Shown one piece after another: positions 1 through 5,890 of a stretch of DNA of 5,890 bases. The stretch comes from Candidatus Eiseniibacteriota bacterium. Lineage in GTDB: Bacteria; JAFGKV01. The stretch covers positions 1 to 5,890 of the forward strand of contig JALOPK010000218.1 in NCBI GenBank assembly GCA_025453925.1, read 5' to 3'. The notes beneath the pieces are model-generated. The model saw only the letters and a program-made list of their open reading frames with translations. It was not told the origin of the DNA and searched no databases. The stretch's first letter is position 1. Each line of letters starts with the position of its first letter. Both the position numbers and the translations under genes were made by a program.

Positions 1-1
1 C

Positions 2-898
2 GAAGCCTGGATCACACCGGAGGGCTGGGGTGAGGTCGGAAGCAACGGCTACGGCCGTATCGCCGACAAGAACCGTCTCGCCCTTTATCTCTCGGGACAC
101 AGCACCTTCGGCGATAGTTGTCTCGTGTTCATGCTCTTCACTGACTCTGGCGGCCTCAGTGCCAGCATGACGCCTGCAGGGTCGATTACACTCGGCGAAT
201 GGCAGCACGTGGCCGCGACCTATGACGCCCAGTCATCCACGGTCACGATCTACATCAATGGCATCGCTCAGCCGCTGGAGCAGACGCGCCCGCCCTTGGG
301 CGCTATCGTCGACAATGCCGCCTATGATCTCTTCATCGGCAATGCGGCGAATCTCGGCGTGACTTTCGACGGCGCCATCGATGAGATCCGGGTCTGGAAC
401 ATTGCCCGCACCGCGGAGGAAATCCGCTCATGTCTGGGAGCCTGCCTGCCCGGCCCCGCGGATGGGCTGGTCGGGTACTGGCCCATGAATGAGGGCAACG
501 GCGCGGAGATCCTGGATCATTCGGGACAGGCCAATCATGGAGCCGTGAGCGCCGCCGCGTGGGTGCAAGGCACATCATTCGAGGTGCCAGCAGGAGCGGA
601 TCACGACGGCGTGCCGTCGGTGGGAATCCACGTCATCGAGGCATGGCCGAATCCCGTGGCCGGTTCGAGCAGGATCGCGTTCGATTCTCCGTATGCGGCG
701 ACCGTCCGCCTCACGATTTCCGATCTTTCGGGCCGGCACGTCCGATCTTTGTCGCCGGGCGGACCGGCCGCTGGGCGATGCATCGCCACTTGGGACGGAT
801 GCGACGACCGAGGGGTGCGAGTGCCGGCGGGCACCTACCTGATCAGTGTTGACGCCGGTCCGCACCGCGCGACGCGCCGCTGCATCGTCCTCCGGTGA
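2..898 (+). CDS. Secreted LamG-domain protein with C-terminal FlgD-Ig/T9SS-tail-like module (5' partial)
   Basis: The frame is open from base 2, so the start lies upstream; 298 residues are visible, ending at TGA 896-898. Residues 1 to about 195 are most of a concanavalin-like LamG jelly roll. Typical strands are seen: LGEWQHVAATY (64-74), IYINGIAQP (83-91), FDGAIDEIRVW (122-132) and GLVGYWPMNEGNG (155-167). A short linker leads to residues 208-298, a FlgD-Ig-like module with AWPNPVAG (214-221), a LTISDLSGRHVRSL strand pair and PAGTYLISV near the end. In FCB bacteria such tails usually close exported or surface proteins and may act as type IX secretion signals; that role is inferred here, as is a carbohydrate- or protein-binding role for LamG. 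No catalytic residues are recognised. Cysteines at visible positions 40, 144, 148, 260, 266 and 294 fit an extracytoplasmic location. The protein is clearly paralogous to the - strand gene at the right edge. The regulator gene follows after 28 bases with no obvious terminator between, so co-transcription is plausible. Confidence 0.93.
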   Translation, partial: EAWITPEGWGEVGSNGYGRIADKNRLALYLSGHSTFGDSCLVFMLFTDSGGLSASMTPAGSITLGEWQHVAATYDAQSSTVTIYINGIAQPLEQTRPPLGAIVDNAAYDLFIGNAANLGVTFDGAIDEIRVWNIARTAEEIRSCLGACLPGPADGLVGYWPMNEGNGAEILDHSGQANHGAVSAAAWVQGTSFEVPAGADHDGVPSVGIHVIEAWPNPVAGSSRIAFDSPYAATVRLTISDLSGRHVRSLSPGGPAAGRCIATWDGCDDRGVRVPAGTYLISVDAGPHRATRRCIVLR

Positions 899-910
899 GT
901 CTCATGTGTC

Positions 911-916
911 GGGGAG
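911..916 (+). promoter_or_regulatory. Ribosome binding site of the SARP-like regulator
   Basis: A purine-rich GGGGAG lies 10 bases before ATG 927 and 7 bases before an in-frame GTG at 924. It is the best Shine-Dalgarno-like sequence near the 5' end of this frame and favours a start at 924 or 927 over the upstream GTG at 846, which would lie 53 bases inside the preceding gene. Its match to the anti-SD core is partial. Confidence 0.55.
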
Positions 917-926
917 TGGGCGTGTG

Positions 927-3900
927 ATGCGAGCTCCGTCCATTGCGCCCCCGGCAAACGTCACAGCGGGGCATCTCACGTCCCGCTCCGTCTCGCCGGT
1001 CCCCGAGCTTCACATCTGGCTTCTCGGCCCGCCTCAGGTCCACGGGGGAGGGTCCGCGGTGCGGCTCTGTCGTCGCCGCACCACCGCCCTGCTGGCATAC
1101 CTGGCCGTACAGCCAGGGCCCCACCATCGTGAGTCTCTGCTGGCGCTCTTGTGGCCTGAGTGCGGGCCGGGTCACGCGCATGCATATCTTCGCAATGCGT
1201 TGTGGGAACTGGGGAGAAGTCCCGTAGGGAGGTGGCTCGATACCGGAAGCGACACCGTTGAGCTGCGCACTGGAGAGGCAATCAGCGTCGACGTCGTCAC
1301 CTTCCGCGCTCTGTTGGCACGCTGGGATAGAGGGGACGACGAGGAACTCGCCGCGTCTGGCGTACAGGCTCTCACGTCAGCCGTTGACCTCTATCGCGGT
1401 CACTTCCTGGCCGGGTTCACGTTGCCGGACAGCCTTCCGTTCGACGAATGGCAGGAATCCCAGGCTGAGGCGCTACGACAGCAACTTGGTGCGGCACTGG
1501 AACGGCTGGTCCGCCATCATCTCGCCCGCGGGGAGGTTGCCGTTGCCGCGGGTCTCGGAAGTCGCTGGGTCGCGCTCGATCCGTTGGATGAACCAGTCTA
1601 CTCGAGGCTCATGGCGCTCTACTCGGCGGCAGGGCATCCCGACAAGGCGTTGCGGCAGTTCGAGTTGTGTGAACGCACACTGCGGGATGAGCTGCAGGCG
1701 CAGCCCGGTCGCGACACCCGAGCCCTGTTCGAGCACATCAGAGGTTCAGTCGCACGCCATTGCGTCGTGAGCTCGAGGCCTGCGCCTGCTCCGCACAATC
1801 TTCCGGTTCCGCCCACCCCCTTCGTCGGGCGTGAGCGGGAACTTGACGAGATGGCCCGCCTGCTCGGAAATGCCGAATGCCGCGTGCTGACTCTCGTCGG
1901 GTACGGCGGCAGCGGCAAGACGCGGCTTGCCATTGAAGCGGCGGCACGATGGCACAGATCCACGGGGAGTCACGTCGTGTTCGTGCCACTTGCCGAGGCC
2001 CGGTCGCCATTGGATGCGGTCGTGGCCATCATCGACGCACTCTCTCTCCGCCTCCTGGTCCGCGGTATGGACCGAAGTGAGTGCCGGGCTGACGATCTGC
2101 AGGGCCTTCTCGACCGCCTCGTCCTCTGGCTCCAAGGAACGAACGGGCTGCTCCTGCTTGACAACGCAGAGCATCTGGACGGACTGGATGCGATCATCCA
2201 TGCCCTGATCGACGGGAACGTCGGCATGCGGCTCCTGATCACGAGCCGACGACGCCTAGGGTTTCGGGCGGAGTGGATTCTGCCGGTCGAGGGTCTCACC
2301 TATCCGGAGGCGGAGTGTCCTGCCGGGGAGTGGGTGGCATACCCCGCGATCCGCCTGTTCATCGACACGGCGCGGCGGATCAGCAACCGGTTCGCACCCT
2401 GCGGAGATGAACTCCGCGCCATCCGGAGAGTGTGCACGCTCCTGGAAGGGGCTCCGCTCGCGATCGAGCTTGCCGCGGCGTGGATCGGCACTCTCTCCTG
2501 CGTCGAGATATCGGCTGAACTCGAGGGTGGGATGGACTTCCTTGCCGCCACTGGTTCTGACGTTCCCGCGCGTCAGCGGAGTCTGCGCGCAGCATTCGAG
2601 TATTCGTGGGGGCTTCTGCCGCGGGAGGCGCAGGCGTGTTTTGTTCGCCTCTCGGTGTTTCGCGGGAGTTTCACCCGCCGGGCGGCCTGCGAGATCGCGG
2701 GTGCTTCCACGGCGCCCCTCGCCATGCTGAACGACCGCTCACTCATTCGTCAGGTCTCGCCGGGCCGCTACGATGTCCATCAGGTCCTTCGGCAGTTCGC
2801 CGAGGAGCTGCTGGAAGAGAACCCCGGCGAGAACACGGCCGCCCTCGACCGGCACGCTCGGTACTACCTGCGGGAGGTCGCCCGTCTGGCGCCGCAACTG
2901 GAAGCCCGGGGGCAGCGCGCGGGCGTCGCCGCGCTCGAGGCGGACGCAGCGAACATCGCGGCTGCGTGGATCAGAGGTGCGGGCAACGGGTGGGCCACGG
3001 AGATCGGTGACGCGGCGTTCGGGTGTTTCCAATACTACGACATGACATCCCGCGTCATGGAAGGCGTCGACCTATTCCGTCAGGCCGCAGTGTCGCTTCC
3101 CCAGTCCGTCGGTGGGCATGGCGGCACGCTCTGCGCGTTTCTCGAAACGTGCTCGGGATGGTTCCTGCGCGCTTCGAGTCCCACGCAAGGGCGAACGGAG
3201 ATGGAACGCAGCGTACGCAGACTCCGGCGCGGCCCACCTTCCCGATTCCTTGGGCTCTCCCTTGCGCTTCTTGGTCTGGAGTGTGTGTCGCAGTGGCCAT
3301 CGAGGGCAGAACGCTTGCTTGCGGAGAGCGCCAGGATTTTCGAAGCGATCGGGGATCGCTGGGGCATAGCCGTGGCCTTCGAAGGGCTCTCCTATTCGGT
3401 CGTTCGCAGGAACCCCGCCGCGGCAGCCGGGTTTGCCTCCCGCAGCCTGGCCATTCGAAGCGAACTAGGCGACACCTGGGGGATCTCAATGGCACTCATG
3501 GCCTTGGGGACAGCATCGCGCTTCCGGGGCGACCCGGCCGTGGCGAGGGAGCACTACAACCGTAGTCTCGATGCACGGACGGAGTTCGGCGTGGACCGGA
3601 TCGGCATCGCACAGTGCATCTGGAACATCGCCGCGACGGCGCTGTTCGAGGGCAATCACGAAGAAGCCATGCAGCGATTCCGTGACGCCGCTGCTTTGTC
3701 GAGAGAGGTGGGCGACCTGGGACTCGCGGCACGTTGTCTCATCAGCACCGCTCGCGCGGCCCGTGCGGCGGGAAGACCAGAGGATGCCCGTCGAAGCCTC
3801 GATGATGGCCTGGCGCTTTCCGTCGCGATTGGCGCTCGCGAGGAACAGGCCGGGATCCTGGCGGAGATGGCCGGTTTGGCGCTTGACAACGCCGATGCCG

Positions 3901-4451
3901 CCGCTGCGCAACAGGCCGCCGAGCATGCGCTCGCACTGGACCGGACGAATCCCTGTGCCGTCTTCGCTTTGGCCCGAATAGAGCTAGCGGTCGGAACCCG
4001 CTCGCGGGCGCTCCGTACGCTGCAGTCGGCACTCCGCTACGCCCGCGAGCGCCAGGTGGATTCGGTCATTGTCGACATCGCGTTGACCATGGCGGAGGTG
4101 TGCATCCGCGATCATCAGTCCCTTGATGCCATCACGCTGGCCAGATCCGTGCTCAGTCATCATTACTGTTACCAGGACCGGAGGGCTCGCGCCGAGTCGG
4201 TTCTCCGTGAACTCAACATACGGGATGGCCAATTCCGGCCACGGGGGGCCGGGGATCCGGCACCCCCCATTGCGGATGTGGTTGCCGACGTCCTGGCGCG
4301 GTCCAGGCGATCCTCTCCCCGGGCGGCTGGGGCTGACTTCCCACGCCCGCGGCCCGCTGCAGTGGGTGACGCTGGTCATCGATCGTACTACCGGAGCCGG
4401 ACGCAGGCGCGCGACGTGCTGAAGCTTCCCGCGGCCATGTGCGCGAAGTAG
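927..4451 (+). CDS. AfsR/SARP-like STAND regulator: winged helix, BTAD, NB-ARC, TPR
   Basis: Predicted cytoplasmic transcription regulator of 1174 residues. After a loose N-terminus (1-26), residues 27-120 form an OmpR/PhoB-type winged helix as in SARP proteins (ELHIWLLG, then RRRTTALLAYLAVQPG, then LLALLWPE, ending LDTGSDTVELR). Residues 121-273 are a BTAD domain (AVDLYRGHFLAGF, WVALDPLDEPVYSRLMALY, ALRQFELCERTLRDEL). Residues 296 to about 630 are an NB-ARC/STAND NTPase: FVGRERELDEM at the start, Walker A GYGGSGKT (325-332), Walker B LLLLDNAEHL (407-416), LLITSRRRLGF (436-446), GAPLAIELAAAW (508-519), a winged-helix segment, and VHQ (617-619) where MHD usually stands. Residues 633-1100 are helical with at least five TPR-like units of about 40 residues. 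The order matches Streptomyces AfsR; such proteins are thought to switch DNA binding through nucleotide state and TPR-sensed signals. The ligand and targets cannot be told. ATG 927 is chosen for its SD; GTG 924 is equally possible. The last 75 or so residues are Pro/Arg/Ala-rich and unlike a TPR, and the final 21 codons lie antisense to the neighbouring gene. Confidence 0.94.
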   Translation: MRAPSIAPPANVTAGHLTSRSVSPVPELHIWLLGPPQVHGGGSAVRLCRRRTTALLAYLAVQPGPHHRESLLALLWPECGPGHAHAYLRNALWELGRSPVGRWLDTGSDTVELRTGEAISVDVVTFRALLARWDRGDDEELAASGVQALTSAVDLYRGHFLAGFTLPDSLPFDEWQESQAEALRQQLGAALERLVRHHLARGEVAVAAGLGSRWVALDPLDEPVYSRLMALYSAAGHPDKALRQFELCERTLRDELQAQPGRDTRALFEHIRGSVARHCVVSSRPAPAPHNLPVPPTPFVGRERELDEMARLLGNAECRVLTLVGYGGSGKTRLAIEAAARWHRSTGSHVVFVPLAEARSPLDAVVAIIDALSLRLLVRGMDRSECRADDLQGLLDRLVLWLQGTNGLLLLDNAEHLDGLDAIIHALIDGNVGMRLLITSRRRLGFRAEWILPVEGLTYPEAECPAGEWVAYPAIRLFIDTARRISNRFAPCGDELRAIRRVCTLLEGAPLAIELAAAWIGTLSCVEISAELEGGMDFLAATGSDVPARQRSLRAAFEYSWGLLPREAQACFVRLSVFRGSFTRRAACEIAGASTAPLAMLNDRSLIRQVSPGRYDVHQVLRQFAEELLEENPGENTAALDRHARYYLREVARLAPQLEARGQRAGVAALEADAANIAAAWIRGAGNGWATEIGDAAFGCFQYYDMTSRVMEGVDLFRQAAVSLPQSVGGHGGTLCAFLETCSGWFLRASSPTQGRTEMERSVRRLRRGPPSRFLGLSLALLGLECVSQWPSRAERLLAESARIFEAIGDRWGIAVAFEGLSYSVVRRNPAAAAGFASRSLAIRSELGDTWGISMALMALGTASRFRGDPAVAREHYNRSLDARTEFGVDRIGIAQCIWNIAATALFEGNHEEAMQRFRDAAALSREVGDLGLAARCLISTARAARAAGRPEDARRSLDDGLALSVAIGAREEQAGILAEMAGLALDNADAAAAQQAAEHALALDRTNPCAVFALARIELAVGTRSRALRTLQSALRYARERQVDSVIVDIALTMAEVCIRDHQSLDAITLARSVLSHHYCYQDRRARAESVLRELNIRDGQFRPRGAGDPAPPIADVVADVLARSRRSSPRAAGADFPRPRPAAVGDAGHRSYYRSRTQARDVLKLPAAMCAK
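4235..4268. terminator. Overlapping GC-rich hairpins near the convergent junction, possible terminator
   Basis: Two alternative stems share bases. CCGGCC (4235-4240) can pair with GGCCGG (4247-4252) across a 6-base loop. Alternatively, GGGGGGCCGG (4243-4252) can pair with CCGG (4257-4260) and CCCCCC (4263-4268), with a GGAT loop and a CA bulge. The element lies about 120 bases past the stop of the - strand gene and just after the last TPR-like helix of the + strand gene. No T-run follows on either strand, so it is not a canonical intrinsic terminator. It is inside an open reading frame, and chance in GC-rich DNA cannot be excluded. Confidence 0.3.
4388..4451. other. 64-bp tail-to-tail antisense overlap of two convergent genes
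   Basis: The + strand regulator frame ends at TAG 4449-4451, and the - strand LamG gene ends at TAG read from 4390 down to 4388. The shared segment encodes the last 21 regulator residues (YYRSRTQARD and onward) on one strand. On the other it encodes the final strand of the FlgD-Ig-like module, ending RACVRLR. The - strand reading is the conserved one, because the same ending pattern (RRCIVLR) closes the left paralogue. The regulator reading therefore looks like a run-on into neighbouring DNA. Confidence 0.85.
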
Positions 4452-5890
4452 AGCCCCGGGGCAACCCTTTCTCCCTGCGCGTTCGCGCCATCCCACACCA
4501 CCGCGTGGGTTCCACGACTCTGCCGCCCGGAGATGAGGGTCTTCACGAGGTGACCCTCGAGGTCGTAGATCCTGATCTGGACTTCACGGGCATCGGGTAC
4601 GGCGTACCGGAAGGTCGCGCGCCCGGGCGTTGGATTTGGGAAGGCCGGCGATAGCGAGAACGCCGCTGCCCGGGATGAGCCATCCCACTGTGGGTCTCCG
4701 CTCACGGACGGGATGAACGAGGTTCCCGCGACCCAATCCCCGGCAATGAGGATGCCGTTGTTCCCCAGGGTCGTCCAATCACCGATGGCAAGGCCGTTTC
4801 CCTCGTTCATCTTCCAATAGCCCGCGAGACCGGGTTCGTTGCCTTCCAGATAGTGGCCCATGGCGGCGGAGATATCGGAGCCCGGGCGCGCGGTCGTCCA
4901 CAGCCTCACTTCGTCGATGACGCCGTCAAACGTGTAGTTCTGCGCGCTGCCGTTGCCGATGTAGAGCGCCTCATTGGCGTTGTCGCGGATGGAGCCGGAG
5001 GGCTGACTGGAGAGACTCACGGGCTGCTCGACGCCGTTGATGTACATGCACACGGCACCCGACTCTGACGCATAGGTCGCCGCCACGTGGTGCCAGTCGC
5101 CGAGCACGATGGACGATTCCGGCGTGCAGCAGACCCTTGGCGGACCGCTGGTGTTTCGCAGGAGTAGCACCAGGCTGTGCGGGGCGTACGCATTGCCCGT
5201 GCCATTGAGGTAGAGCGCGATGTTGGTCTTGTCGACGATGCGCCCCGCGCCGGAGTTCTGCACCTCGCCCCAGCCTTCCGGGCATATCCACGCCTCGATG
5301 GTTGCCGCGTCGGACAGAGTGAGGGAAGGTGACGCGGCACAGCGGACGCCACCATCGGAGCCGCTGAAACACAACGCGCTCTCACCATCGAAGACGTTGA
5401 TGAAGGCTTCCTTCGCCAGGCTTTGGGAGACCTGGCCATTCTCCACCGTCAGGGAGACTGTGTATGAACCGGGGGCAGAGTAGGTCCATGCCGGGTTCTG
5501 ATCCCGGGAGTCGATAGTTCCGTCGTTGTCGAAGTCCCAGGCCCATGCCGCTGCAGGAGGGATACACTCTGAGAGATCGGTGAAGGCGACGGTAAGTGGT
5601 GCGTGGCCCGTGGAGGGTTCGGCCGCGAGGTCTGGGACGATGTAGGGGGGATGGATGATGATATTTCGGAAGACGCTGGTGAAGCTCCACTCGGTGATGG
5701 CGAGGTCGAGATCGAGGGAGTAGACGTAGTCGACCGCGACGCTGTCGCCGGACACGAGAGGCACGCCCAGCGATATCCACCCAGACTGCGGATCGTAGCA
5801 GAAATCGGTGGTCGGGAGTTCCACGCCATTCAGTTCCACCGAGAGGAGGTCATGGATTGGCGAGTGCGAGACGTAGAAGAGACTTCTTCC
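4388..5890 (-). CDS. Secreted PKD-LamG protein with C-terminal FlgD-Ig/T9SS-tail-like module (5' partial)
   Basis: The frame is open to the right edge of the window, so the start lies beyond it; 500 residues are visible. Residues 1 to about 83 are a beta-rich segment (FYVSHSPIHDLLSVELNG, then DYVYSLDLDLAITEW) whose family I do not recognise. Residues 87-166 are a PKD domain with APLTVAF, WAWDFDNDGTID and GSYTVSLTV. Its WDFD strand is merged with a DxDxDGxxD loop (119-127) that resembles calcium-binding loops. Residues 171-395 are a LamG jelly roll (IEAWICPEGWGEV, LGDWHHVAATY, MYINGVEQP, FDGVIDEVRLW, GLAGYWKMNEGNG). Residues 411-500 are the FlgD-Ig-like tail with AFPNPTPG (416-423), VQIRIYDLEGHLVKTL and APGLYFAHM. 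The architecture indicates an exported or cell-surface binding or structural protein, possibly a type IX secretion cargo (inference); no enzyme motif is visible in this part, and a catalytic domain could lie upstream of the edge. It is the paralogue of the gene at the left edge. Confidence 0.93.
   Translation of the reverse strand, partial: GRSLFYVSHSPIHDLLSVELNGVELPTTDFCYDPQSGWISLGVPLVSGDSVAVDYVYSLDLDLAITEWSFTSVFRNIIIHPPYIVPDLAAEPSTGHAPLTVAFTDLSECIPPAAAWAWDFDNDGTIDSRDQNPAWTYSAPGSYTVSLTVENGQVSQSLAKEAFINVFDGESALCFSGSDGGVRCAASPSLTLSDAATIEAWICPEGWGEVQNSGAGRIVDKTNIALYLNGTGNAYAPHSLVLLLRNTSGPPRVCCTPESSIVLGDWHHVAATYASESGAVCMYINGVEQPVSLSSQPSGSIRDNANEALYIGNGSAQNYTFDGVIDEVRLWTTARPGSDISAAMGHYLEGNEPGLAGYWKMNEGNGLAIGDWTTLGNNGILIAGDWVAGTSFIPSVSGDPQWDGSSRAAAFSLSPAFPNPTPGRATFRYAVPDAREVQIRIYDLEGHLVKTLISGRQSRGTHAVVWDGANAQGERVAPGLYFAHMAAGSFSTSRACVRLR

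Noticed and set aside
125-898. GTG 125 as the start of the left LamG gene
   Set aside because: The frame is open to base 2 and those upstream codons match the LamG domain of the right paralogue (EAWI.PEGWGEV), so the gene starts outside the window.
1746-2201. Antisense ORF of 151 residues within the regulator gene
   Set aside because: It lies opposite the NB-ARC domain, has no recognisable motif, and is expected from GC-rich codon use on the other strand.
3023-3565. Overlapping + strand ORF of 180 residues in another frame of the regulator
   Set aside because: Its composition is Arg/Pro/Gly-rich and it shadows the TPR region, which reads as a clear TPR array in the main frame.
4292-4307. 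Small hairpin CCTGG...CCAGG between the convergent genes
   Set aside because: A 5-bp stem with a 6-base loop is too short to be meaningful at this GC content.
3984-4496. Antisense ORF of 170 residues spanning the end of the regulator and the start of the overlap
   Set aside because: It is out of frame with the conserved - strand LamG gene and contains no domain signature.
4388-5839. GTG at 5839 as the start of the right LamG gene
   Set aside because: The frame continues without a stop to base 5890, adding 17 residues that look like the same beta-rich segment. No signal peptide follows the GTG.
2-5890. A composite transposon flanked by inverted copies
   Set aside because: The inverted similarity is between diverged coding sequences with many synonymous differences. 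There is no transposase and no short terminal inverted repeat or target duplication was seen.
4388-5890. Assigning a catalytic function such as protease or glycosidase to the right gene
   Set aside because: Only accessory PKD, LamG and FlgD-Ig-like modules are visible; any enzyme domain would have to lie beyond the window edge.

Overview
The window is GC-rich and almost entirely coding. It holds three genes: the 3' part of a secreted LamG-type protein gene on the + strand, a complete large signal-transduction regulator on the + strand, and the 3' part of a second secreted LamG-type protein gene on the - strand. No RNA genes, CRISPR arrays, insertion sequences, integrases or origins were seen. 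The organism is probably an uncultured, high-GC member of the FCB superphylum or a neighbouring lineage (for example Candidatus Eisenbacteria, Latescibacteria or Gemmatimonadota). This is inferred from the two C-terminal FlgD-Ig/T9SS-tail-like modules with a PNP..G motif, and from the combination of PKD and LamG modules. The regulator alone would have suggested an actinobacterium, so the taxonomic call is tentative.

Layout: (1) 2-898 (+), end of a LamG jelly-roll domain followed by a C-terminal FlgD-Ig-like module. (2) A gap of only 28 bases (25 before a GTG option) carrying a Shine-Dalgarno-like GGGGAG, then 927-4451 (+), a 1174-residue AfsR/SARP-like protein: winged helix, BTAD, NB-ARC ATPase and a long TPR array. 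(3) 4388-5890 (-), a convergent gene whose visible product has a beta-rich segment, a PKD domain, a LamG domain and a FlgD-Ig-like tail. It is a paralogue of the first gene, and its 3' end overlaps the 3' end of the regulator gene by 64 bp.

How the parts may work together: the regulator could be co-transcribed with the left LamG gene and might control surface or exported proteins such as its two neighbours. That is inference from position only, because the promoters of both exoprotein genes lie outside the window. The most distinctive points are an AfsR-type STAND regulator set between two paralogous cell-surface proteins, the antisense tail-to-tail overlap with a low-complexity C-terminal extension, a GC-rich set of alternative hairpins near that junction, and a 7-codon mini-ORF whose stop overlaps the regulator's ATG.
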